Of a DNA stretch of 64,000 nt, positions 8,300-16,477 are shown in pieces. Origin of the DNA: a delta proteobacterium NaphS2 (GTDB taxonomy: Bacteria; Desulfobacterota; DSM-4660; Desulfatiglandales; Desulfatiglandaceae); assembly GCA_000179315.1 (NCBI GenBank), contig ADZZ01000698.1, forward strand, positions 1 through 64,000, given 5' to 3'. Position 1 is the first letter of the stretch. The number at the start of each line of letters is the position of its first letter. Made by a program: the position numbers and the translations under genes. Below the pieces are notes generated by a model. It did not search any database, had not been told where the DNA came from, and saw only the letters and a list, made by a program, of their open reading frames with translations.

Positions 8300-9747
8300 T
8301 GAACTTCCAAATTATCGTCCGGTTCACAGGAATTCTGGTTTTTTTCCTGGGCGTTGCCATGGCGCCCCCCTTAGGCGTTTCTTTTCTGCTGAAAGACAAT
8401 TGCACACAACCTTTGTTCCTGGCCATGGTCATCACCTGCGTCTCGGGCGTCATCCTTTTCCTTTTGACCAGGAATCAAAAGGAAAAGCATCTGAATCACC
8501 GGGACGGGGTTGCCATCGTTGCGCTCGGGTGGATGATGGCGGGATTGGTCGGTGCCCTGCCCTATTTATTCTCCGGCGTCATTCCGGACTTCACCAATGC
8601 CTGTTTTGAATCCATTTCAGGGTTTACCACAACGGGGGCCAGCATCATAACCGATATCGAATCCCTTCCCGAGGGAATTCTGCTCTGGCGAAGTCTTACC
8701 CAATGGCTGGGCGGCATGGGTATTATTGTGCTATCCATCGCCATTCTCCCTTTCCTGGGCATTGGCGGCATGCAGCTTTACAAGGCTGAAATCCCCAGCC
8801 CCGTGGTGGATAAACTGAAACCCAGAATTTCAGAAACCGCCAGGATCCTCTGGAAAATCTATCTTCTCATAACCCTGCTGCAGGTATTGCTGCTTCTTGC
8901 AGGCGGCATGAACCTGTTCGACGCCGTCTGCCATGCCTTTTGCACCATGCCCACTGGCGGCTTTTCAACCAAAAATACCAGTCTGGCCCACTACAACAGT
9001 GCCTACTTTGATTTTGTCATTGTTATTTTCATGCTTCTGGCCGGCATCAATTTTTCCCTTCACTTCAGGCTCCTCAAAGGCGATCTGAAAATATTCGGCA
9101 GAGACGCGGAGTGCCGCGTATTTCTCATCCTGGTCGGCGTTTTTATCCTGTTGGTGACCCTGGACATCTATGCCGAGATCTATTCATCTTTGTTCCAGGC
9201 ATTCAGGTACGCTGCTTTTCAGGTCAGTTCCATTATCACTACAACGGGATTTGTTTCGGCGGATTACGAAAAATGGCCCCATTTTTCACAGCTTGTTCTG
9301 CTGATCTGCATGTTTTTGGGAGCAATGGCCGGTTCAACCGGGGGCGGCATAAAAACGGTACGGGTCATACTGATGGTAAAACATAGCTACCAGCAAATCT
9401 TCCGCATTATCCATCCACACGCGGTAACCACGGTAAAACTGGGTGGACAGGCTGTTTCGGAGGACGTCCTCAGCAGCATATGGGGGTTTTTTTTCCTCTA
9501 TATGGGGCTTTTCGTCATAGCCTTTCTGGCCATGGCATCCATGGGACTGGACTATATATCCGCTATTTCATCCGTAGCCGCCACCATCGGCAACATCGGA
9601 CCCGGCCTGGGGATCGTGGGCCCCACACGAAACTATCTGGAAATTCCAACAGCCGGCAAATGGGTACTCAATGCCTGCATGCTCCTGGGGCGTCTTGAAA
9701 TTTATACGGTGATTGTATTGTTGACACCCGAGTATTGGCGAAAATAG
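8299..9747 (+). CDS. trkH: Trk potassium transporter channel subunit TrkH
   Basis: A 482-residue polytopic membrane protein of the TrkH/KtrB superfamily, with four pore loops carrying selectivity-filter glycines such as SGFTTTGAS, MPTGGFST, TTTGFVS and GNIGPGLG. It conducts potassium with TrkA bound on the cytoplasmic side. The length agrees with the family. Its ATG shares bases with the trkA stop. No terminator is visible after it, and the next gene follows 128 bp later on the same strand. Confidence 0.95.
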   Translation: MNFQIIVRFTGILVFFLGVAMAPPLGVSFLLKDNCTQPLFLAMVITCVSGVILFLLTRNQKEKHLNHRDGVAIVALGWMMAGLVGALPYLFSGVIPDFTNACFESISGFTTTGASIITDIESLPEGILLWRSLTQWLGGMGIIVLSIAILPFLGIGGMQLYKAEIPSPVVDKLKPRISETARILWKIYLLITLLQVLLLLAGGMNLFDAVCHAFCTMPTGGFSTKNTSLAHYNSAYFDFVIVIFMLLAGINFSLHFRLLKGDLKIFGRDAECRVFLILVGVFILLVTLDIYAEIYSSLFQAFRYAAFQVSSIITTTGFVSADYEKWPHFSQLVLLICMFLGAMAGSTGGGIKTVRVILMVKHSYQQIFRIIHPHAVTTVKLGGQAVSEDVLSSIWGFFFLYMGLFVIAFLAMASMGLDYISAISSVAATIGNIGPGLGIVGPTRNYLEIPTAGKWVLNACMLLGRLEIYTVIVLLTPEYWRK

Positions 9748-9875
9748 TCAGGTGCTTCGATTCCCGAATTGATACTTTCTTGCGCTCTCCCGTTTTGATA
9801 TTTTGATATGGCGAGGGCATTTTCTATGAACCGGTTCGATTCAAAAATCTTCCGTTTATTGAGGAGATCATGACC

Positions 9876-11111
9876 ATGCTGAACAGGTTGCCCGAAAAGG
9901 CTTTACATCTTGAAAAATTAAAAGAAGGCAAATTCAATGTCCCTGATTTCATCTATGTTCCCGCGGAGGATTTCAGGAATGAAAATTTTGAAAGACTTCA
10001 GGCGTTTTTAAAACACCATCAGGAAAGCTTCAAGGTCATTGCCAGAAGTGCCCATCCGCACGAAGAAGCTTTCAAACCGGGAACGTTTGATTCTCTGGAA
10101 ACCTACGCCGATGTGGCCGGGATACAATATGCCAGGAAAAGAATCATTAAAATGGGAAAAACCGTCAAGAAACTTTCCATCTTGCGGCAGCAAAAATTCA
10201 ACCATGCGCCGGAACTGGATCTGGAGGATATGGGCATTATCGTCATGCCTTTCATAGACGGCAGCGGCGTCATGGCAAAGATGCTGAGAAACAGTTGGGA
10301 GTTCGGCTATAGTCGAAAACGGTCCCACAAAGTGGAAAGCGGCCCGTTTGTCACCAAAACGCCCCATGATACGAGGCTTCTGGAGCTATCTAAAAACATT
10401 CAAAGATATCTTGCCTTTAAGTGTGAGATTGAATACATCGTTTCCGGAGACGGTGAAATCCATGTGGTCCAGGCCAAGGACATCTCCCACATCGAAACCC
10501 TGGATGAAAAAGAAAGTGAAAGGTCCGTAACCCTGGATGGCGCCAGAAGAATACGAACAAGGAGAAATTATCGTGAAAGACCCGTTTTCGTGATGGACAA
10601 TGAGGCTTTCTATATGTGCATCATCGATCAATGTGAAAATATTGTGATGCAGGATGGCGATACCGAGCCTCATATGGAAAGTGCACTGAACATCATTGCG
10701 TCCCAGGAAGCTGAGTTTGAAAATTTTGCCTTGAAATACGAACGCTATGCCATCCTGGGGCTTTCCATTGATCCTCCCAAAGACCTCTACCAGATTGCCA
10801 ATCATTACCTGGATGAAATACCGGATTTACAGGCGCCCTTGTCAAAGGCTCTTTATAACAACTTGTACAAGAGGGACTACTTCCTGTCGGAAGCGGATAC
10901 ACTGATCGCGAGAGATGATATTCGCATTAACCTCGGCAGTCACGATGCCTATGGGATCGCCACGGTGCGCAATCCCCTCTGGTCCGTATACTGGTATCAG
11001 GACAGAGATGAACCGGTAACCCGCAAACTGAAGAAACTTGGATTCAGGACAGGAGACAGCATCGGCATCGATATCGGCATGGAAGAAAAACCCACGGTAT
11101 ATCGACTCTAG
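9876..11111 (+). CDS. PEP synthase/pyruvate phosphate dikinase N-terminal-like protein
   Basis: A 411-residue protein. The first 220 residues follow the ATP-grasp pattern of the PEP-synthase/PPDK N-terminal domain: VIARSAHPHEE with FKPGTFDS replaces the usual RSS..E....SFAG stretch, and IVMPFIDGSGVMA and IEYIVSGDGEIHVVQAKDI fit the ATP-binding end. The phosphohistidine and PEP domains of true PPDK are absent, so it is not a full enzyme. The C-terminal 190 residues match nothing I recognise. The ATG at 9876 is chosen because AGGAG lies 9 nt upstream; an ATG two codons earlier (9870) has only 3-nt spacing. Role unknown, perhaps ATP-dependent ligation or phosphorylation. It may belong to the trk transcript. 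Confidence 0.65.
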   Translation: MLNRLPEKALHLEKLKEGKFNVPDFIYVPAEDFRNENFERLQAFLKHHQESFKVIARSAHPHEEAFKPGTFDSLETYADVAGIQYARKRIIKMGKTVKKLSILRQQKFNHAPELDLEDMGIIVMPFIDGSGVMAKMLRNSWEFGYSRKRSHKVESGPFVTKTPHDTRLLELSKNIQRYLAFKCEIEYIVSGDGEIHVVQAKDISHIETLDEKESERSVTLDGARRIRTRRNYRERPVFVMDNEAFYMCIIDQCENIVMQDGDTEPHMESALNIIASQEAEFENFALKYERYAILGLSIDPPKDLYQIANHYLDEIPDLQAPLSKALYNNLYKRDYFLSEADTLIARDDIRINLGSHDAYGIATVRNPLWSVYWYQDRDEPVTRKLKKLGFRTGDSIGIDIGMEEKPTVYRL

Positions 11112-11152
11112 CGCATCAAGCCGTCAACGCTGGAACGAACGCTTCTCTTAAT

Positions 11153-11184
11153 AAAAAAAGGGGCTCTTTTTTTCGATGAGCCCC
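11153..11184 (-). terminator. Rho-independent terminator of the Spy/ZraP-like gene
   Basis: Read on the minus strand: GGGGCTC (11184-11178), an 11-nt loop containing an A-run, GAGCCCC (11166-11160), then a run of seven T (11159-11153). It lies 31 bp after the stop of the minus-strand gene and also separates it from the convergent gene ending at 11111. Classical intrinsic terminator form. Confidence 0.85.
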
Positions 11185-11214
11185 TCCAGTGTGTTTTTGG
11201 TTGCGGCACAAAGC

Positions 11215-11679
11215 TTAATTCCAGCAGCCTCCCGGCCCGTATCCACCGCGGCCACCATACCCCATCATTCCTCTGCCGTATCCTCTACCGTATCCTCTGC
11301 TGTAAGTGTTATTGGGCGCCACTTTGTTGGTTTCAAGCCTGTATTCAAGACGTTTTTCAGCCATTTGATTCTTAAGCCCATTGATCTCTTTTTGGAGCGC
11401 CTGCAATTTTGCAGGATCCGGGTTTTCCCCGTTCAACAGGATTGACATTTCATTTTGTTTGGTCCAGATGTTATTTCTGAGCGTTGCGGTCTCATTAAAG
11501 AACTTCTGGTCGAGGTTGTTCAGTTGCTGCTGTTGTTCCGCGGTATAGGAAGCATTGCCGCCCCGATCCCACCAGCAATATCCGGGACCACCTCCATAAC
11601 CCCATCCTCTTGCAAAAACAGGATAGGCCATGACACCAACCAAAAGTACGATTCCAAGAACAGTTACCAGCTTTTTCAT
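11215..11679 (-). CDS. Periplasmic Spy/CpxP/ZraP-like stress protein
   Basis: A 154-residue exported protein: signal peptide at about 1-23 (KKLVTVLGIVLLVGVMAYPVFA), Gly/Tyr/Trp-rich segment, helical region of about 45-125 with the heavy-metal-resistance pattern (YTAEQQQQLNNLDQKFF and LRNNIWTKQNEM, then QALQKEINGLKNQMAEKRL), and a C-terminal Gly-Arg-Tyr-rich tail (GYGRGYGRGMMGYGG) ending in Cys. This is the layout of ZraP/Spy-type periplasmic chaperones or zinc buffers. The TGGAGG site is 6 nt before the ATG. It is preceded by a sigma-54-type promoter and inverted repeats and followed by a strong terminator, so it is a monocistronic, inducible unit. In E. coli zraP is also sigma-54 dependent, which supports the assignment. 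Confidence 0.8.
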   Translation of the reverse strand: MKKLVTVLGIVLLVGVMAYPVFARGWGYGGGPGYCWWDRGGNASYTAEQQQQLNNLDQKFFNETATLRNNIWTKQNEMSILLNGENPDPAKLQALQKEINGLKNQMAEKRLEYRLETNKVAPNNTYSRGYGRGYGRGMMGYGGRGGYGPGGCWN

Positions 11680-11729
11680 GTTGCACCTCCAAATATTTTT
11701 TCCAGTGTTTTAAATTTGAAATTTTTTAA

Positions 11730-11746
11730 TGCACCGAACGTGCCAA
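11730..11746 (-). promoter_or_regulatory. Sigma-54 (RpoN) promoter of the Spy/ZraP-like gene
   Basis: The minus strand reads TTGGCAC-GTTCG-GTGCA, matching the -24/-12 consensus TGGCAC-N5-TTGC at every position but one, with the invariant GG and GC at the exact spacing. The predicted start of transcription is about 11718, giving a leader of about 38 nt before the ATG at 11679. Transcription would need an enhancer-binding activator. Confidence 0.7.
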
Positions 11747-11772
11747 AAAACCAACCCCACCGTAACCCATCA

Positions 11773-11822
11773 AAAACACAGTGTTTTATTATTCCAAATC
11801 AAACGCGGAAAGTTGATTCCGC
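11773..11822. promoter_or_regulatory. Two inverted repeats in UAS position of the sigma-54 promoter
   Basis: AAAACAC-A-GTGTTTT (11773-11787, 7+1+7, perfect) and GCGGAA-AGTTGA-TTCCGC (11805-11822, 6+6+6, perfect) lie about 55-70 and 87-104 bp upstream of the predicted transcription start. The second is at a usual distance for an enhancer-binding protein dimer. Identity of the activator is not visible in the window. Confidence 0.45.
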
Positions 11823-11844
11823 CGGTATTTTTTTGAAAATGGTT

Positions 11845-11883
11845 ACTTTGTACCCGGGCACTGCACCCAACCGGGTATAAAGT
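11845..11883. repeat. 13-bp inverted repeat / possible RNA hairpin
   Basis: ACTTTGTACCCGG (11845-11857) pairs with CCGGGTATAAAGT (11871-11883); 12 of 13 positions are complementary and the thirteenth would be a G-U pair in RNA. The loop is 13 nt. There is no T-run. It lies in the gap between the divergent Spy-like and CBS genes and could be a second operator or a structured leader. The rest of the 11884-12049 gap shows only a weak TTGACT box at about 11963 and a GGGAGG ribosome site before 12050. Confidence 0.4.
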
Positions 11884-12049
11884 ATCCGCCCTACCAAGGG
11901 AATCAGGCATAAAAAAATAAGGAAAAAAGAAACCGCCCCTATTTACCTTTGAAAGGTTTTTGGTTGACTTTGTTTCCTTTTCGGCGTTTCATAAAAGCTG
12001 ACATTATGATCCAAATAACCATCATACCGGCATACCGGGAGGTCAAGCG

Positions 12050-12526
12050 ATGGAAAATCTGACTGCAAAAGACATAATGAATAAAGACGTTTTAGCCGTT
12101 AACTCCGAATTGTCAATTCAGGGGTTGGCTGACTTCTTGTTTCAAAACGCCATATCGGGTGCTCCGGTTATATCAAATGACGGCAAACTGATCGGCGCAG
12201 TATCCATTACCGACATTCTTCGCCGTGAGACCGTTCCGGAAAAAGGGGTACAATTCAACCCCCGCCGTGATTATTATGTACACACAACTGATGACCGGTT
12301 TTCACATCAGGACATCGACGCTCTCCATTTCACGGATGAAGCCCCCGCAACGGTGGGTGATATCATGACTTCACGGATGCTTGTGGTGGGAGAAAATGAT
12401 ACGGTTCAGCAGGTGGCGGATACCATGATCAGAAACCGCATCCATCGCGTGTTTGTCACCCGTGATGAAAAACCCATCGGCATCATTTCCACGGCCGATA
12501 TGCTGAAGGTCATCCGGGATATGTGA
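12050..12526 (+). CDS. CBS-domain pair protein
   Basis: A 158-residue protein made of two CBS repeats (about 8-62 and 102-157) and a 40-residue linker. The motifs TAKDIMNKDVLAVNSE, GAPVISNDGKLIGAVSITDI and the second TVGDIMTSRMLVV...GIISTADMLKVI are typical. Stand-alone CBS pairs bind adenine nucleotides or SAM and regulate partner proteins. No attached catalytic domain, so the partner is unknown. The start ATG has GGGAGG 7 nt upstream. Confidence 0.88.
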   Translation: MENLTAKDIMNKDVLAVNSELSIQGLADFLFQNAISGAPVISNDGKLIGAVSITDILRRETVPEKGVQFNPRRDYYVHTTDDRFSHQDIDALHFTDEAPATVGDIMTSRMLVVGENDTVQQVADTMIRNRIHRVFVTRDEKPIGIISTADMLKVIRDM

Positions 12527-12532
12527 CTTCCC

Positions 12533-12817
12533 ATGCCGTCCACGCCAACACCCGGCAAGCCGACATCCAATCAGACCTTGTTTCTTTTTGAAGAATTGAA
12601 GGATAGCGGCATTGATCTTTCGACTTGCTGGTTGAGAGGCGGCTATCCTGATGCCATAAAAGAAAAAAATGAAGCCAAATGGCAACGGTGGCAGGAAAAT
12701 TTTGTTCGCACCTTTATCGAGCGGGATATACCAAGGGCCGGGATAAAGATCTCTCCCATTCAGATGAGACGTCTGATGGGCATGATCTCCCACTACCACG
12801 GCGGCCTTCGGATATAA
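12533..12817 (+). pseudogene. Fragment of an AAA_14/DUF4143 ATP-binding protein
   Basis: A 94-codon open frame whose residues 32-92 (CWLRGGYPDAI..., RTFIERDIPRAGI, MGMISHYHGGL) match the middle of the DUF4143 region of large AAA_14 ATPases, in which the pattern is W.RGG.P...W...F.RT..ERDIP..G......LAHYHG. The usual protein is about 380-400 residues. The AAA domain before it and the end after it are missing, so this is a remnant and not a functional gene. Confidence 0.7.
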
Positions 12818-13133
12818 AGAAATGGGAACAGATCCACTACGTTCCAGGGCACGACGTTACACAGCCGTCCTCCCCGGTCAGTTTAAGGGCTGAGGTCTTG
12901 AAGACAGGCCGGTTCAAATTGAAATGTGTTGCTGCTCGCATGAACGCTTTTTTTGTCGGTACACGCCTCGGACCGCGTACCGCAATTGTTGGTCACCAGT
13001 AAGGTCCTACCTCAACGATTCCCTCGAGGGATCCTTCTTCCGGACTCCGTTCAAAATACCCGTTTTCGGCGCTCAGTACGCGGAATCGGTTTGTGCTTGC
13101 TTCAAACGATTTTCGCGGTGAAGAAAAGACCGA
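12818..13133. other. Gene-free stretch
   Basis: No convincing gene, hairpin or promoter was seen. Short open frames on the + strand here have no recognisable protein pattern. Together with the DUF4143 fragment it looks like decayed sequence. Confidence 0.4.
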
Positions 13134-13844
13134 TCAATGTTTTTTACCGGCGAGGGTGAGCCACGCCAAAGTGAAACTTCGGCAATATGCGAAGGCATCC
13201 GGCATATGTTGTGCGGTTTGGGCTCCAATGCGGTCTGTAAGGTGGGGATCTTGCTGTTTGAGGTGTTCGGGCCGGGAGTCAATCCAGCCCCGAATGATCT
13301 CGGGAGTGGCCTCGGGGTGGAATTGTACCCCGTAGCTGGCGCGGCGGATACGGAAGGCCTGGTTTGCACAATTGTCGCCGGTTGCCAGAAGACGGGCGCC
13401 GGATGGGAGGTCAAAGGTATCCTCATGCCACTCCATGAGATATCGGGTCTCGGGCGTAAGGCTGAACAGTGGGTCACTTTTTGCCGCGGGCGTTCTTTTC
13501 ACAAGGGTGAACCCCCTTTCCGCTTGAGACATGCGGTGTATCCGCGCACCGTGGGACCGCGCCAGAAGCTGGGCCCCCAGGCAGATGCCCAAAACAGGCT
13601 TTTCAAATCTTTCAAAATCATGGATCAGCGTCATTAAAGGGATGAAATGGGGAAACGCCTCGTCCTGCATCGCATTCTGGAGCCCTCCCAAAATCACGAG
13701 ACCGTCATATGCATCCGGTTTTTCCGGAAGCGGAATCCCTTCCGACGGCCTGACGACCGTGAGGGACGTCCCCTGCTCAAGGATTAATCGCCCCACGAGA
13801 CCGTAGGGGACCAGATTGGAATGTGCTACAATCAGTATTTGCAT
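13134..13844 (-). CDS. Class I glutamine amidotransferase (GMP-synthase-like)
   Basis: A 236-residue stand-alone GATase1 domain. The nucleophile elbow GICLGAQLLA supplies the catalytic Cys (about residue 93) and GVQFHPEAT supplies the His-Glu pair (about 173-175), so the triad is complete. The oxyanion segment LVILGGLQNAM is also present. Stand-alone members of this type are often annotated as GMP synthase-like or gamma-glutamyl hydrolases. No synthetase domain is nearby, so the acceptor is unknown. Flanked on both sides by decayed sequence. Confidence 0.85.
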   Translation of the reverse strand: MQILIVAHSNLVPYGLVGRLILEQGTSLTVVRPSEGIPLPEKPDAYDGLVILGGLQNAMQDEAFPHFIPLMTLIHDFERFEKPVLGICLGAQLLARSHGARIHRMSQAERGFTLVKRTPAAKSDPLFSLTPETRYLMEWHEDTFDLPSGARLLATGDNCANQAFRIRRASYGVQFHPEATPEIIRGWIDSRPEHLKQQDPHLTDRIGAQTAQHMPDAFAYCRSFTLAWLTLAGKKH

Positions 13845-14228
13845 CTTTTCGCTCCATGGGCACGGTCTATTTCGATCCTCCGGGACCTGCCGGCTTTCGC
13901 GTGAGGGCGATCATGGTGGCCATCAAGAGCTTTCTGCGTTGGGGCGCCGGATCGTCCCCCCCACCCTTCGGGGTCGTAGTTTCCGTACTTGCATGTCGGT
14001 GATTCCCTGACCGGGTTGATAGGGCTATGCGCTGTCTCTCGCAAGCAAACCCCATGCCACTTTCTGAGAGACAGATTTCTCCTTCCTTATCACTCTGAAA
14101 TCATAGAACATAACAGGTCTTATCAGGGATATACAGGGCTACGGAACATGACATCTTTGTTGGTCTCAGCGCCTGTCGCAACAAAAATGTTGATTTTCAC
14201 AGGTGAAGAATCGCATGTTTCTTTCAGA
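13845..14228. other. Gene-free stretch with no recognised content
   Basis: Short overlapping frames on both strands have no recognisable protein pattern, and no tRNA or terminator was seen. The stretch adjoins the recO remnant and may be decayed too. Confidence 0.4.
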
Positions 14229-14303
14229 TTACCCCAAATACCGGGCCGTTTTGAGTTCCTTTCCGAGGCTGCAGCGCAAATGCTGCCGAAGCACCTTTTT
14301 CAT
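14229..14303 (-). pseudogene. Ghost of a recO 3' end
   Basis: On the minus strand a 24-residue stretch ending in TAA matches the last 24 residues of the intact RecO 600 bp away at 20 of 24 positions (shared core SLGKELKT, VLRQHLR). The DNA identity is roughly 80 percent over 65 bp. Upstream the frame is lost within about 15 bp, so only the extreme 3' end survives. Either a diverged tandem duplicate that was eroded, or the trace of an imported recO segment. Confidence 0.75.
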
Positions 14304-14471
14304 TTCAAACTTCATCCTCATTCTATTAGACTTGATGAAAGGATGGGCCTTTGCTATCTATTTCCTATTGCTGAGAGCCTGCTCTAAATTCTCATTCCGC
14401 AGAAGTTCGAAAAGGGCTCTAATCGTCGCAAAGATAAGGAGATCGAAGCCTCATGTCGATGCAAGCGGGAA

Positions 14472-14879
14472 ATGCTGCGTGAAACCGTCAAACGGATAGA
14501 GCGACTTCTTTCGGAAGCCGCTGCGCTCCAAAAACCGTATATTGAGCGCATATGTGCAAAATGCGACGCTCCCTGCTGTTCCAGAGTCCATTATCTGTAT
14601 ACCGACAAAGATATCATCTATCTCAAATTATCGGGACGCGCACTCAAGTGGCGAAGGGAATCATTTATGAAGAAAGGGTGCCGGTTCCTGGGAGAACAGG
14701 GTTGCACGCTTGAATTGGCATCAAGACCGTTTTTATGCCACACATATCTTTGTAATGATTTAAAAGAGGCGATGGGGGAACACGCCCCCGGCATCACAGC
14801 TGCCTTAGACAGGATGTTCAAAACGCTTGCCGGCTTGCGAAGTCAACTGTGGAGCGAATATTTGGATGAAAAGCGGTAA
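14472..14879 (+). CDS. Cysteine-cluster protein, YkgJ-like
   Basis: A 135-residue protein with eight cysteines in two groups: ICAKCDAPCCS at about 28-38, and GCRFLGEQGCTLELASRP followed by FLCHTYLC. This is the CxxC..CC / C.....C.....RP..C pattern of the YkgJ (UPF0153) zinc- or iron-chelating family. The start is uncertain because no clean ribosome site is visible. Convergent with recO. Function not known beyond probable metal binding. Confidence 0.7.
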   Translation: MLRETVKRIERLLSEAAALQKPYIERICAKCDAPCCSRVHYLYTDKDIIYLKLSGRALKWRRESFMKKGCRFLGEQGCTLELASRPFLCHTYLCNDLKEAMGEHAPGITAALDRMFKTLAGLRSQLWSEYLDEKR

Positions 14880-14908
14880 ACGGAAACATTGGAATTTTTT
14901 TTAAAATG

Positions 14909-15646
14909 CTATGCCAGGTACCGGGTAGTTTTCAACTCCTTTCCAAGGCTGTACCGCAAATGCTGCCTGAGCACCCGTTTCATCTCTTCGATCATGCCAT
15001 CCGTTAAAGTTACTTTTTGGGCGTCATCCAGCGGTGTTGTCTGGATTTGATCCAACCCCTTGGCCGTGTCCGGGTTCAAACCGGGAAGCCGGGCAGATTC
15101 TTTTTCGCACCTCAGGCAGGCAATCCCCCCCTTGCTATGCTTGAAAACCGCCCTCCCCTCTCCGGCATACAATCTGCCACACTCACAACACCGCTCAAAA
15201 TTGATGCCGTATCCGCCAAGGGCCAACGCTTTGGCCTCGAAAAAAATTCGCAGTTCATCTCTTCCTATCCGGCCCGAGAGAGCGATAAATGCATCTTTTA
15301 GAAGATCAAACATACGCGGCTCCGATACGCCCGGAGGAAAAAGGGTTTCCGTCAGTTCAATCATGTAGCTGGCCAGGGAAAGCGCATGGAAATCGGCCCT
15401 CAATTCCGGAAAGCCGTGAATCAATTTGCCGGAATTGAGGAAATAGAGATCCCGACCGCTCTTGCGTTCATACTCCAGACGCGTCAGGCAGAAAGAATCC
15501 AGACAGTTGGCAAAGCGCCTGGTGCTTTTTCTCGCCCCTTTTGCAACGCCTTTGAGGCGACCCCTGTCAACCGTAAAAAAGCTGACCAGGAGATCCGTCT
15601 CTCCGAATTCCCAGGTTCTGGTGATAATGCTTTCGGAAATATGCAT
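14909..15646 (-). CDS. recO: DNA repair protein RecO
   Basis: A 245-residue protein of normal RecO length. The N-terminal OB fold is visible (ESIITRTWEFGETDLLVSFF, GRLKGVAKGARKS), then the helical domain with a four-Cys zinc site (CCECGRLY ... CLRCE at about 148-180). RecO loads RecA on gapped single-stranded DNA with RecR and anneals strands. Its 3' end has a decayed relative at 14229-14303. Confidence 0.95.
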   Translation of the reverse strand: MHISESIITRTWEFGETDLLVSFFTVDRGRLKGVAKGARKSTRRFANCLDSFCLTRLEYERKSGRDLYFLNSGKLIHGFPELRADFHALSLASYMIELTETLFPPGVSEPRMFDLLKDAFIALSGRIGRDELRIFFEAKALALGGYGINFERCCECGRLYAGEGRAVFKHSKGGIACLRCEKESARLPGLNPDTAKGLDQIQTTPLDDAQKVTLTDGMIEEMKRVLRQHLRYSLGKELKTTRYLA

Positions 15647-15699
15647 GCTGCAATGCCTTTAAAGTCGCTCTGTTGTGGGAGTGCGGCCATTTCCGGTGA

Positions 15700-15728
15700 T
15701 TGACAAACCGTTTCCTTTTCTCTATGCT
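15700..15728 (+). promoter_or_regulatory. Sigma-70-type promoter of the acyl-CoA synthetase operon
   Basis: TTGACA (15700-15705), 17-bp spacer, TATGCT (15723-15728). It lies in the divergent gap between recO and the + strand operon, about 70 bp upstream of the ATG at 15806. Confidence 0.55.
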
Positions 15729-15805
15729 TCAAATCATTTATTATCATACCGGCGCAACGGAAAAAAGCTGAAATCATACAGCTTAAATTTTTTGGAGGCA
15801 CTTCA

Positions 15806-16474
15806 ATGCAAATCTTGGAAAAAGCCCTTTCAGAAGGGAGGCATGCTCTTTCCGAATATGAGGCCAAACAGGTTTTAAGAGCGTATCAAATTCCCGTGAC
15901 CCACGAGATTACGGTCACGAATCAAGCGGATCTGAAAACAGCTGCCGCGGAAATCGGGTTTCCCCTGGTCCTCAAAGGTTGCGCACCCAGTATCACCCAC
16001 AAAACCGGAAAAGGCCTCATTGAAGTGGATATCCGGAATATGGAAGAGGCGTTGGGCGCCTTTGATCGTATTTCAACCAACATGGACGGAAAAGAAAACG
16101 AAGTGCTGGTCCAGGAAATGATCAAGGGGCAGCGGGAACTTGTGGCGGGCCTCACCCGGGACCCGCAGTTCGGGCCGTGCGTCATGTTCGGCCTGGGCGG
16201 TATTTTCACCGAAGTGCTAAGGGATATCTCCTTTCGCGTGGCGCCCCTTGAGAAGCACGATGCCCTTGAAATGATGTCTGAAATCAAGGCCCACAAAATT
16301 CTGGATGCCGTCCGGGGTATGCCGGAAGTCGACCGTGACCTGCTGGCGGACATTCTGATTTCGGTAGGACGGATCGGCCTTGAAAACGATGCCGTTAAAG
16401 AAATCGACATCAATCCGCTCATCCTTTCCGGCAGCCGACCCGTGGCTGTAGACGCCCTCATTATTCTGGAGTAA
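15806..16474 (+). CDS. ADP-forming acyl-CoA synthetase beta subunit (ATP-grasp)
   Basis: A 222-residue ATP-grasp protein: LSEYEAKQVLRAYQIPV start, FPLVLKGCAPSITHKT with the K of the nucleotide site, EVLVQEMIKGQRELVAGL, MFGLGGIFTEVLRD and EIDINPLI. These are hallmarks of the beta subunit of acetyl-CoA synthetase (ADP-forming), which makes ATP from acyl-CoA. The usual alpha subunit (CoA-binding domains) is not adjacent. A decayed alpha C-terminus lies at 28575-28945 on the other strand. GGAGG ribosome site before the ATG. The next gene starts 3 bp after the stop. Confidence 0.9.
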   Translation: MQILEKALSEGRHALSEYEAKQVLRAYQIPVTHEITVTNQADLKTAAAEIGFPLVLKGCAPSITHKTGKGLIEVDIRNMEEALGAFDRISTNMDGKENEVLVQEMIKGQRELVAGLTRDPQFGPCVMFGLGGIFTEVLRDISFRVAPLEKHDALEMMSEIKAHKILDAVRGMPEVDRDLLADILISVGRIGLENDAVKEIDINPLILSGSRPVAVDALIILE

Positions 16475-16477
16475 ATA

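Noticed and set aside
14203-14499. 98-codon + strand frame before the YkgJ-like gene
   Set aside because: It runs antisense through the recO remnant, so its hydrophobic look is incidental.
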